64,000 bases of DNA from the NCBI RefSeq assembly GCF_900323885.1, contig NZ_OOHJ01000018.1, positions 372,001 to 436,000 on the forward strand, in the 5' to 3' direction. Made by a program: the position numbers and the translations under genes. Shown here piece after piece: positions 1 through 7,330 of this stretch (position 1 is its first letter; each line of letters begins with the position of its first letter). The stretch comes from [Actinomadura] parvosata subsp. kistnae. GTDB taxonomy: Bacteria; Actinomycetota; Actinomycetes; Streptosporangiales; Streptosporangiaceae. The notes under the pieces are model-generated. The model worked only from the letters and a program-made list of their open reading frames with translations. It was not told where the DNA came from and did no database searches.

Positions 1-463
1 GGGTGGCGGGGTCGGCGCGCAGCACGGTGAGCGGCAGGCCCAGCTCGTTGTTGAACGACCGGTCGGTGGCGACGGTCGGCCCGTGCCGTTCGAGCACCTG
101 GGCGAGCAGGTCCTTGGTCGTGGTCTTGCCGACGGAGCCGGTCAGGCCGATCACGGCGGGACCGAGGCGGCCGAGCACGTGCCTGGCGAGCAGGCCGAGC
201 GCGGTCTGCACGTCCTCGACGACGACGGCGGGCACGCCGACGGGCCTGGTGGCCAGCACGGAGGCGGCGCCGCTCGCGACGGCCGCGGCCGCGAAGTCGT
301 GGCCGTCGACGTGGGCGCCGGCCGTCGCGACGAACAGGCCGCCGGGCACGACCTCGCGCGAGTCGACCGCCGCGGGCGCCGTCACGAGCGACTGGGGGTC
401 GGGCACGTCGTGCGGCCGGCCGCCGACGACCCTGGCGATCTCGTCCAGCGTCATGGGGATCAT
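1..463 (-). CDS. murF: MurF-like UDP-MurNAc-tripeptide D-alanyl-D-alanine ligase, partial (3' end off the left edge)
   Basis: ATP-dependent cytoplasmic ligase that adds the D-Ala-D-Ala dipeptide to UDP-MurNAc-tripeptide in peptidoglycan precursor synthesis. About 154 N-terminal residues are visible. They begin MIPMTLDEIARVVGG, then carry the P-loop TGSVGKTTTKD and the family signature SFNNELGLPLTVLR. The ATG overlaps the ddl stop codon as ATGA, so the two genes are translationally coupled and supply and use the same dipeptide. murF normally sits in the division/cell-wall (dcw) cluster; pairing with ddl and no other mur gene in view suggests a second copy, but the left flank is not visible. 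Confidence 0.9.
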   Translation of the reverse strand, partial: MIPMTLDEIARVVGGRPHDVPDPQSLVTAPAAVDSREVVPGGLFVATAGAHVDGHDFAAAAVASGAASVLATRPVGVPAVVVEDVQTALGLLARHVLGRLGPAVIGLTGSVGKTTTKDLLAQVLERHGPTVATDRSFNNELGLPLTVLRADPAT

Positions 464-1416
464 GCGGCGCTCCTGGCGAGCGCCAGGTCGATGAGGCGGC
501 GCAGCAGGTCGGGGTACGGGACGCCGCTCGCCGCCCACGCCCGCGCGTAGACGGAGCGGGCGGTGAAGCCGGGCATGGTGTTGATCTCGCCGATGTACAG
601 GCGTCCCGAGTCCTCCTCGTAGAAGAAGTCGACGCGGGCCAGGCCGTAGCCGTTGATCGCCCGGAAGGCGCGCAGGGACAGCTCCCGCACCTCGTCGGCC
701 ACCCGCTCGGGCAGCACGGCGGGGATGGTGGCGATCTCGGCCCGGCTGAGGTACTTGGCCTCGTAGTCCAGCCACTCGCCGGAGACGATCAGCTCGCCCG
801 GCACCGAGGCCCGCGGCGTGTCGTGATCGCCGAGCACGCCGCAGATGAGCTCGCGCGCGGACACCCCCTGCTCGACGACCACCACCCGGTCGTGGGCCAG
901 CGCCAGGTCCACCCCGGCGCGCAGCTCGTCCATGGAGGTGACGCGGGAGATGCCGATGGAGGAGCCCATGTTGGCCGGTTTGACGTACATCGGCCAGTCG
1001 AGCGGCTTCACCAGGGCCCACGGGTCGGTGGTGGTGCGCCAGTCGTGCTCGGTGAACCAGACGTACGGGGTGACGGGCAGGTCCTCGGCGAGGAACGTGC
1101 GCCGCATCGCGACCTTGTCCATCGCCACGGCCGAGGCCAGGACGCCGCAGCCCACGTACGGCAGCCCCAGCGTCTGGAGGTGGCCCTGGACGACGCCGTC
1201 CTCCCCGAACGGGCCGTGCAGCACGGGGAAGACCACGTCCGCGAGGTCGCGTCGCAGCTCGACCGGCCACCTGCCCTGCCGGTCGATGATGACGGGGAAG
1301 GGCTCGTACCGGTCTCTCGGCAGGGCGTCCAGCACGGCCTGCGCCGACTGCAGCGACACCTCGTGCTCGGCGGACGGCCCACCCGCCAGCACGGCGACGC
1401 GCAAGCGTTCTGTCAC
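460..1416 (-). CDS. ddl: D-alanine--D-alanine ligase
   Basis: ATP-grasp enzyme that joins two D-Ala for cell-wall precursors; 318 aa, a little short for the family. The N-terminus has AGGPSAEHEVSLQSA, followed by HGPFGEDGVVQG, AVAMDK and the metal-binding C-terminal stretch EINTMPGFT. The omega-loop reads DYEAKYLS, with the Lys-Tyr pair of D-Ala-adding enzymes; VanA-type D-Ala-D-Lac ligases lack this Tyr, so ordinary dipeptide specificity is inferred. The start is a GTG preceded by GAGGAAGG about ten bases upstream. It is the first gene of a two-gene unit with murF. Confidence 0.93.
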   Translation of the reverse strand: MTERLRVAVLAGGPSAEHEVSLQSAQAVLDALPRDRYEPFPVIIDRQGRWPVELRRDLADVVFPVLHGPFGEDGVVQGHLQTLGLPYVGCGVLASAVAMDKVAMRRTFLAEDLPVTPYVWFTEHDWRTTTDPWALVKPLDWPMYVKPANMGSSIGISRVTSMDELRAGVDLALAHDRVVVVEQGVSARELICGVLGDHDTPRASVPGELIVSGEWLDYEAKYLSRAEIATIPAVLPERVADEVRELSLRAFRAINGYGLARVDFFYEEDSGRLYIGEINTMPGFTARSVYARAWAASGVPYPDLLRRLIDLALARSAA

Positions 1417-1614
1417 GTTCGATCAGCCTTCCTCAGTGGCACGGGGACAGCCGGACGCGCCGCGGGGACGCGGGCGCCGGTCGATCCCCATCACTGTGGG
1501 ACGGCGATGTCCTCGGCTCGTCAGCGCCGTGTCATGGTTGTGTCACGGCGCCGGGCACGGGGATTTTTCCCGAGCAGCGATGGGCACGGAGAAAGTGTGT
1601 TAGCCTGATGTACG

Positions 1615-1643
1615 TTGCAGTTATGGTACCCATAAAAACTTAT
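1615..1643 (+). promoter_or_regulatory. Candidate promoter of the cold-shock gene, with an inverted repeat
   Basis: A TTGCAG hexamer is followed after 17 bases by ACTTAT, a weak -35/-10 pair in an AT-rich patch that stands out from the GC-rich flanks. The spacer contains an inverted repeat, TTATGG-TAC-CCATAA (1621-1635), which could be an operator or part of the leader. By eye only; no start site is known. Confidence 0.3.
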
Positions 1644-1684
1644 GCGCGCCTGACGGAGTAATCTACGGGCGCGTTTTCTGTTTT
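1644..1684 (+). terminator. Stem-loop with T-rich tail in the cold-shock leader
   Basis: CGCGCC (1645-1650) can pair with GGCGCG (1668-1673) around a 17-base loop, followed by TTTTCTGTTTT. This looks like an intrinsic terminator or attenuator. It lies downstream of the candidate promoter and about 90 bases before the csp start, so it may control read-through. The rest of the 360-base gap between ddl and csp shows no gene. Confidence 0.4.
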
Positions 1685-1776
1685 CCGGCCAATTTCCGGA
1701 TGGGCGCATCACGGCGGCACGAGATTTCACGAGGTGTGATTTCTCTCGTTTTCGGCACTGTCTGAAGGAGATCGAC

Positions 1777-1983
1777 ATGGCCACCGGCACTGTGAAGTGG
1801 TTCAACTCGGAAAAGGGCTTCGGCTTCATCGCGCAGGACGGCGGCGGCGCCGACGTGTTCGCGCACTACTCCAACATCGTGGCCAACGGCGGCTACCGTG
1901 AGCTGACCGAGGGCCAGAAGGTGGCCTTCGACGTCGTTCAGGGTCAGAAGGGCCCGCAGGCGGAGAACATCGTTCCCGCCTGA
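1777..1983 (+). CDS. Cold-shock protein, CspA family
   Basis: Single cold-shock (OB-fold) domain of 68 aa that binds single-stranded nucleic acid and acts as an RNA chaperone. The start is MATGTVKWFNSEKGFGFI, with RNP1 as KGFGFI and RNP2 as DVFAHYS; actinobacterial family members share the Ala in the second motif. An RBS (GAAGGAGA) precedes the ATG. It appears monocistronic with a long AT-rich leader carrying a hairpin, as expected for post-transcriptional control in this family. Confidence 0.97.
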   Translation: MATGTVKWFNSEKGFGFIAQDGGGADVFAHYSNIVANGGYRELTEGQKVAFDVVQGQKGPQAENIVPA

Positions 1984-2135
1984 CCTGGCACGGCACGACG
2001 CCGGGTCCAGGCGCAGGCCAGGGCCCGGCTTCCGCTTGTCCTGAGCAGGCCGTCCGGCCAGGTCCCGCCCCTGTGGGATCCCGCACATTTCGCCCCGGGC
2101 TCGATTTATTCGCCGGTGGGGCGCATACTTGTCCA

Positions 2136-2366
2136 ATGAGACGTACTTCGCCGGCCGTCCGGCGACGCCCGCCGGGCAGCCCGTTCAACACTCCGGAAAT
2201 TCCGCCGCCACCGATCGAGCAGTTCACGATGGGAGATCGGGTGAGCCACGACAAATACGGTCTGGGCCGGGTCCTCGCGGTTGGCGAGGATGACACCGTT
2301 CTCATCGATTTCGGCGCGGAAACGTATCGCATCGCCTCCCCGTACGCGAAACTCGTCAAGCTGTGA
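2136..2366 (+). CDS. Small conserved protein with a UvrD/PcrA C-terminal-like beta domain
   Basis: A 76-aa protein. After a Pro-rich N-terminus the core reads MGDRVSHDKYGLGRVLAVGEDD, then VLIDFG and YAKLVKL. This resembles the Tudor-like C-terminal domain of UvrD/PcrA helicases (HxxYGxG pattern), which contacts RNA polymerase or nucleic acid. The function of the stand-alone form is not known to me. The ATG at 2136 was chosen over an in-frame GTG at 2073, which lies in sequence without coding character; an internal ATG at 2229 would give only the core domain. Confidence 0.75.
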   Translation: MRRTSPAVRRRPPGSPFNTPEIPPPPIEQFTMGDRVSHDKYGLGRVLAVGEDDTVLIDFGAETYRIASPYAKLVKL

Positions 2367-2417
2367 GGAGCGCCGCTCCGCCGCCGGTGCTCGCCTGACC
2401 CCGCCTGAGCGAGCAGG

Positions 2418-2948
2418 ATGGTCCAGCGGGACGGCCGCCCAGCGCGGGGCCGGGCGCTTCCGTCCGCACCGGCGAGCGGGCCTCGTCGCCGATCGGCTCT
2501 GCGACCATCCGGAGGACTCATCATCAGCCAGCCCAGCACCCGCACCGCACGCCGTCGCGTGGTCGAGACCGCGACCTTCGGTGCGGGCGACCGGTCCCAC
2601 CACGACGCGGCCCACTGGACGTGCCCCCACGGGCGGCACGTCGGCCAGGGCTGCGTGGCGTGCTACGACGCCGCGGTCGAGCCCGACCCGGCGCTGCCGC
2701 TGTGGGCGGCCGTGGTGTGGTTCACCTCACCCCGGCCGATCCCGATCAAGGTGCTGCACGACGTGCACCGCCACGACCGGCACTTCGCCATCGACCAGCC
2801 CTCGACGCCGCTCGTCTTCCTCCTGACCGGGCAGGCGCGCGCCGCCCAAGGGGTGGAGGCGGTGGCCTGCCTGGTCGGGTTCCTGCTGCAGAGCCGGGGC
2901 ACGATCGACGACTTCACCGTGTTCGAGGTACGCGCCACCCGCTTCTGA
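2418..2948 (+). CDS. Hypothetical protein with Cys/His motif
   Basis: Family not recognised. The central part has CPHG-x5-GQGCVACYD, a possible zinc site of three Cys and one or two His, followed by a hydrophobic beta-rich half (LWAAVVWFTS, IPIKVLHDVH, TPLVFLLTG). The C-terminus ends FTVFEVRATRF. Coding character is good from about 2530 but weaker before that. GGAGGA at 2513-2518 is followed by no standard start except a GTG at 2559, so the true start may be 2559 rather than the ATG given here. No signal peptide or membrane helix is evident. Confidence 0.55.
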   Translation: MVQRDGRPARGRALPSAPASGPRRRSALRPSGGLIISQPSTRTARRRVVETATFGAGDRSHHDAAHWTCPHGRHVGQGCVACYDAAVEPDPALPLWAAVVWFTSPRPIPIKVLHDVHRHDRHFAIDQPSTPLVFLLTGQARAAQGVEAVACLVGFLLQSRGTIDDFTVFEVRATRF

Positions 2949-3074
2949 CCGCGTCCTTTACGCGGAACACGTTCGGATCGAGGCCGGCCCGGACGGCGGG
3001 CCAGGCGGCCTCCTTCCCTTCCAGGAGCAGGCCGGCCGGCTGCCGACAGGAACCCCAAATAGTAGTATTTTTTC

Positions 3075-5435
3075 GTGCATTCACAGTACCGTGCAGCCGT
3101 GCGACGACTCGACGTCCCCGCCCTGATCCCCCCGCCCATGGAAGGCCACCTGCGGCTGGGCGACCTCCCCCACCAGCCCGACGCGATCACCGTGAACTCC
3201 CGGTACCTGATCCGGGGCGGCCGGCCCTGGTTCCCGATCATGGGCGAGTTCCACTACGGCCGCTATCCCGCCGAGGAGTGGCGGGAGGAGCTGCTGAAGG
3301 TGCGGGCGGGCGGGGTGACGGCGGTCGCCACGTACATCTTCTGGAACCTGCACGAGGAGCGGCGCGGCGTCTTCGACTGGAGCGGCGACCGCGACCTGCG
3401 CCGTTTCGTGACCACCTGTGCCGAGCTGGGGCTCGATGTGGTGGTGCGGATCGGCCCGTGGGGGCACGGCGAGTCGCGTAACGGCGGCTTCCCCGACTGG
3501 GTGCTGGCGGCCGACTGTGTGCCGCGTACCGACGACCCCCGCTACATCGAGCTGGTCCGGCCGCTGTTCGAGCAGATCGGCGCCCAGCTGTCCGGCCTGA
3601 CCCGCGGGCACGGCGGTCCGGTGGTGGCGGTGCAGGTGGAGAACGAGCTGCACGACCAGCCGGGCCACCTCGTCACGCTGAAGCGGATCGCCCAGGCGGC
3701 GGGCATCGACGCACCGCTGTGGACGGCGACCGGGTGGGGGCACGCGCAGTTGCCGCCGGACGAGGTGATCCCGCTGTTCGGCGGCTACCCGGAGGCGGCG
3801 TGGGACACCGCGCACGACGGCTCGCCGCAGCAGAGCCGGGCCCACTACTTCTTCGGCCCCGGCCGCGACGACGACTCCATCGGCGCGGACCTGCGCACCA
3901 CCGAGGTGACCGGCTCGGACGAGAGCCATCTGGCCCGCTACCCCTTCGCCACGTGCGAGCTGGGCGGCGGCATGTACACCTCCTACCACCGCCGGCCGAT
4001 CATCGAGGCGGCCGACATCGCCGCGCTGGGGCTGGTGAAGCTGGGCAGCGGGTCGGTGTGGCAGGGCTACTACATGTACCACGGGGCGTCCCAGAAGATC
4101 GGCGCGCTGTCCACGCTGCAGGAGTCGCACGCGACCGGCTACCCCAACGACTGCCCGGTGATCAACTACGACTTCCAGGCCCCGCTCGGCGAGTACGGCC
4201 AGTTCCGCGACTCGTTCCGGCACCTGCGGCTGCAACATCTGTGGCTGGCCGCCGACGGGCCCGACCTGGCCACCATGACGCTGGCGATGCCGCCGGACGC
4301 CCCCGCCGACACCGCCGACCGGGAGACGCTGCGCTGGTGCGTGCGCTCCGACGGCCGTTCCGGGTTCCTGTTCGTCAACAACCACCAGCCGGTCGAGACG
4401 CTGCCCGACCACGAGGAGGTGCGATTCGCGGTCGAGCTGGGCGGGCGGGAGCTGGTGGTGCCGCGCGAGCCGGTGACGGTGCCGTCCGGGGCGTACTTCG
4501 TGTGGCCGCTGGCCCGCCCGGTCGGCGGGAACCTGCTGCTGACCGCCACCGCGCAGCCCATGGGGGTGCTGGAGGGCGACGAGCCGGTGCACGTCTTCTG
4601 CCAGACGGCCGGTATCCCGGTGGAACTCGTCTTCGACGCCGCCACCGAGGTCGAGGGCCCCGCGACGGTGGAGCGCGACGGCGACCGCCTCGTGGTCTCC
4701 GACCTCGCGCCGGGCACCGGCTGCCTGCTGCGGATGCGTGACGCGGCCGGCGCCCGCGCGGCCGTCCTGGTGCTGGACGCCGGCCAGGCCCTGACCGCCG
4801 CCCAGGGGCGGCTGTGGGGAGCCGACCGGCTGGTGCTGAGCGAGCGGCCCGTGGTGATCGAGGAAGGCCGCCTGGTCGTCTACGGCCAGGGCTCCTCCGA
4901 CGTGCGGATCTTCCCCGCGCCGGCCTCGGCGACGGGCACCGACGGCGTGTTCGGCCTGCTGCCGGCGCCTGCCGCGGCCGGTCAGGCGCCCGAGGCGAAG
5001 GTGGAGGAGGTCAGGCAGGCGGGCCCGGCGCGGCCCCCGGTGATCGATCCCGCCTCCGGACGGGCCTCCGCGCCCACCGACGCCGACTTCGAGCAAGCCG
5101 CCGTGTACCGCGTCACCGTCCCCCGGGAGGCGTTCACGGGCGAGGAGGAGGTGCTGCTGCGGCTGGACTGGATCGGCGATGTGGGCCGCGCCTACCTCGG
5201 CGGGCGGCTGGTGGCCGACCAGTTCTGGTACGGCCCCGCCTGGGAGATCGGGCTGCGCCGCTTCCGCGAGGAGGTGCTGGAGCACGGGATCGAGATCAAG
5301 CTGCTGCCGCTGGGCGCGGACGCCCCCGTCTTCCTCTCGCCCCAGGTGCGGCCCGCCACCCGTCCGGCCCTGGAGCTGCGCTCGGTCACCCTCGTCCCGG
5401 TGCCCCGCACCGTGATCGTCGAGGACGCGGGATGA
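3075..5435 (+). CDS. Beta-galactosidase, glycoside hydrolase family 35
   Basis: Retaining exo-beta-galactosidase of about 786 aa. The N-terminal TIM barrel has the typical opening YLIRGGRPWFPIMGEFHYGRYP, then VRIGPWGHGE. The acid/base region is VQVENEL (second Glu about residue 191, where most relatives have NEYG), and the likely nucleophile is Glu 295 in ATCELGGG. C-terminal beta domains follow. No signal peptide, so it is probably cytoplasmic and acts on imported oligosaccharides or glycosides. The start is uncertain: GTG codons at 3075 and 3099 and ATG at 3138 are in frame without a clear RBS. Its stop overlaps the next small gene. Confidence 0.85.
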   Translation: MHSQYRAAVRRLDVPALIPPPMEGHLRLGDLPHQPDAITVNSRYLIRGGRPWFPIMGEFHYGRYPAEEWREELLKVRAGGVTAVATYIFWNLHEERRGVFDWSGDRDLRRFVTTCAELGLDVVVRIGPWGHGESRNGGFPDWVLAADCVPRTDDPRYIELVRPLFEQIGAQLSGLTRGHGGPVVAVQVENELHDQPGHLVTLKRIAQAAGIDAPLWTATGWGHAQLPPDEVIPLFGGYPEAAWDTAHDGSPQQSRAHYFFGPGRDDDSIGADLRTTEVTGSDESHLARYPFATCELGGGMYTSYHRRPIIEAADIAALGLVKLGSGSVWQGYYMYHGASQKIGALSTLQESHATGYPNDCPVINYDFQAPLGEYGQFRDSFRHLRLQHLWLAADGPDLATMTLAMPPDAPADTADRETLRWCVRSDGRSGFLFVNNHQPVETLPDHEEVRFAVELGGRELVVPREPVTVPSGAYFVWPLARPVGGNLLLTATAQPMGVLEGDEPVHVFCQTAGIPVELVFDAATEVEGPATVERDGDRLVVSDLAPGTGCLLRMRDAAGARAAVLVLDAGQALTAAQGRLWGADRLVLSERPVVIEEGRLVVYGQGSSDVRIFPAPASATGTDGVFGLLPAPAAAGQAPEAKVEEVRQAGPARPPVIDPASGRASAPTDADFEQAAVYRVTVPREAFTGEEEVLLRLDWIGDVGRAYLGGRLVADQFWYGPAWEIGLRRFREEVLEHGIEIKLLPLGADAPVFLSPQVRPATRPALELRSVTLVPVPRTVIVEDAG

Positions 5436-5638
5436 CCGCCCTGGACGAGGCGCCGGCCGCGCTGCCCGTCATCGCCACCCTCCGAGCCGCCGGGTCCCGC
5501 CATCTGAACGCGGTGATGGAGACCCTGGCCGGCGCCGGGATGCGCTCGATGGCCGCCGTGGAGCGGGCGATGGCCGCCGTGGAGCGCGCGATGGCCGCCG
5601 TGGAGCGGGCGGTGGCGGTCGCCGGCGTGGCCAGGTAA
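5432..5638 (+). CDS. Small Ala-rich repeat protein coupled to the GH35 gene
   Basis: A 68-aa ORF whose ATG overlaps the beta-galactosidase stop (ATGA). It starts MTALDEAPAALPVIATLRAAG and ends in three copies of the heptad MAAVERA. The heptads would form an amphipathic helix or short coiled coil. I do not recognise a family. Overlap and codon use favour real translation; function unknown. Confidence 0.5.
   Translation: MTALDEAPAALPVIATLRAAGSRHLNAVMETLAGAGMRSMAAVERAMAAVERAMAAVERAVAVAGVAR
5549..5611 (+). repeat. 21-bp tandem repeat, three copies
   Basis: Three near-identical copies of ATGGCCGCCGTGGAGCGGGC plus one base; one substitution in the middle copy. In frame, encoding the MAAVERA heptads of the small coupled gene. 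Confidence 0.9.
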
Positions 5639-5668
5639 CGACGCAGACCCCGGCAGGCCGCCGTTCAT

Positions 5669-6388
5669 TCAGTGCTGTGCCTGCTCCCCGTGCACCTTCT
5701 TGGCCAGCTCGACGTCCGCGATCGAGCGCTCGATGAGCGCCCGCATCGTGCTCTCGGCCGCCTTCGGCCGCTGCTTGCGCACGGCGAGCAGCACCTCGGC
5801 GTGCTTGTCGGCGGACTCGCTGGTGAGCGTGGCGTGCACGAACTGGTCGCGCAGCCGCAGCCCCGCCTCGATCGCGGTGGCCATCTGCGTCATCAGCTCG
5901 TTGTGCGCGGCCCGCAGGAGGGCGTGGTGGAAGGCCAGGTCGGCCTCGACGTGATCGACGGCCGCCCGGCCCGCCGCCGTACGCATGGCGGCCAGGGCGT
6001 CCTCCAGGTCGGCGAGATCGCGGTCGGTGCGGCGCAGGGCGGCCATGCGGGCCACGGCCGGCTCGACGGTGAGGCGGACCTCGCCCAGCTCGTCGAGGAA
6101 CGTCTCGTCCACCCGGTCGGCGAAGCGCCAGCGCAGCACGTCGGCGTCGAGGAGCGCCCAGTGCTCGCGCGGCGCCACGAAGGTGCCGCGCCGGGGCCGG
6201 GCGCCCACCAGGCCCTTGGCGGCGAGCACGCGCAGCGCCTCACGCACGGCGGTCCTGCTCACCGAGAAGCGCTCCTGGAGCGCCGCCACGTCGAGGTCGT
6301 CGTCGGGGGCGAGGTCGCCGTTGACGATGGCCGTGCCCAGGCTGCTGACCACCCGGTCGTGCGCACCGGATCTGCCGATCTCCGTCAT
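5669..6388 (-). CDS. GntR-family transcriptional regulator, FadR (FCD) subfamily
   Basis: A 239-aa DNA-binding repressor or activator. The N-terminal winged helix includes LQERFSVSRTAVREALRVLAAKGLV and the wing RPRRGTFV. The C-terminal FCD domain carries the metal/ligand-type residues in VEADLAFHHALLRAAHN and DKHAEVLLAV. Subfamily members respond to sugar acids and related metabolites. It is convergent with the GH35 unit and may regulate it or its own gene; a palindrome lies upstream of the start. No strong RBS. Confidence 0.9.
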   Translation of the reverse strand: MTEIGRSGAHDRVVSSLGTAIVNGDLAPDDDLDVAALQERFSVSRTAVREALRVLAAKGLVGARPRRGTFVAPREHWALLDADVLRWRFADRVDETFLDELGEVRLTVEPAVARMAALRRTDRDLADLEDALAAMRTAAGRAAVDHVEADLAFHHALLRAAHNELMTQMATAIEAGLRLRDQFVHATLTSESADKHAEVLLAVRKQRPKAAESTMRALIERSIADVELAKKVHGEQAQH

Positions 6389-6435
6389 GGCGGAATCATG
6401 CCACGCAGGTCTTCCCGTGCTGGGCGAGTGCCGTC

Positions 6436-6450
6436 ATGCCGTCCCGGCAT
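6436..6450. promoter_or_regulatory. Palindrome upstream of the FadR-type gene
   Basis: ATGCCG-TCC-CGGCAT is a perfect inverted repeat 48-62 bases upstream of the regulator start. It is a candidate autoregulatory operator but does not match the classical FadR/GntR TGGTnnnACCA core. Confidence 0.3.
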
Positions 6451-6535
6451 CGAACGCGGGCGACAGTTCGCTCACCTCTGGCCGGACACGTATCGTGATC
6501 GAGTACATGCGGGCCGCCTCCCGACGCCCGGCCCC

Positions 6536-6802
6536 GTGGCGCTCACGGTCGGCTCGTACGCGGCCGCCGTCGCCCTCCTGACCTGGGCGACACTCAACGG
6601 CCTGCTGCTCGACGGCCCGCTCAGGCACGCCCTCGTCGGCGACGACATCTCCGTCTGGAGCTACGTCGTCTTCGATTGGCCCGGCCTGATCGTGGCGCTC
6701 GTCCTGGCCATGGGGCGGGCCCGGCGGGTCGTTCATGCCGCGAGCCGGGCCCTCACCGGGGCCGTGCTGCTCTCCGGCGTCGTCCGGCGGCGGAATGGCT
6801 GA
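6536..6802 (+). CDS. Small membrane protein, hypothetical
   Basis: An 88-aa ORF from a GTG with strong third-position GC. Two clear hydrophobic segments are visible (ALTVGSYAAAVALLTWATL and VVFDWPGLIVALVLAM), plus a weaker third near the C-terminus (ALTGAVLLSGVV). No RBS is obvious and no family is recognised. Confidence 0.45.
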   Translation: MALTVGSYAAAVALLTWATLNGLLLDGPLRHALVGDDISVWSYVVFDWPGLIVALVLAMGRARRVVHAASRALTGAVLLSGVVRRRNG

Positions 6803-7330
6803 AAGGTCCTAGCGATCACCTCCCTCCACGCGGTGTCCGTGTTCGGACGCTGATACCGATTGCGGTTCGGCCCGGGTGAAGAGGATCATGGTGGGCCGGC
6901 GCCCCGGTGCGGGGCGAGGTCACGTGCCTCGTTCAGGTCCGGAGCCCGACGTACACCCGTCGCCGGTCCAGGAGGTTTGCGCGTGTTGGTCGACGCTGCG
7001 CGCCGGTGCGTCCCCTATCGCCTTTTGCACCGTTCCGAGCCGAACGGCCGATGACGCGCCCCTCCTGCAAGCAAGATCACGGCAGGTTCCAAGTCAGCGG
7101 CAAGCCGCGTCGCTCATGCTGCTGTGCGGACGACCCTGGTCTTCGGCGAAGGGAGCAGGCGATCCGCAGACGACCCGCTCCCCCGCCGGCCCCGCGACAG
7201 TTGACCGCACGCACGACCCCGCCCGCCCGGCGACGACCTCGCCCGGGCCCGCGATGACGGTCACCGAGGGATGGGCACCTTCGAGAGCCGCCCATCCGTG
7301 CACGTTCGACCATTGCTGGAAAGAGGACAC
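6803..7330. other. Gene-poor region upstream of the NRPS
   Basis: About 530 bases with several short open frames in both directions, none with convincing codon use or start. It must hold the promoter of the NRPS operon, but no confident -35/-10 pair or operator was found. A possible RBS (GAAAGAGG) sits just before the NRPS ATG. Confidence 0.5.

Noticed and set aside
460..1416. VanA-type D-Ala-D-Lac ligase
   Set aside because: The omega-loop DYEAKYLS keeps the Lys-Tyr pair of D-Ala-D-Ala ligases, and no vanH or vanX neighbour is visible.
3081..5285. Long antisense frame opposite the beta-galactosidase
   Set aside because: Shadow of a GC-rich gene; the sense frame has catalytic GH35 motifs.
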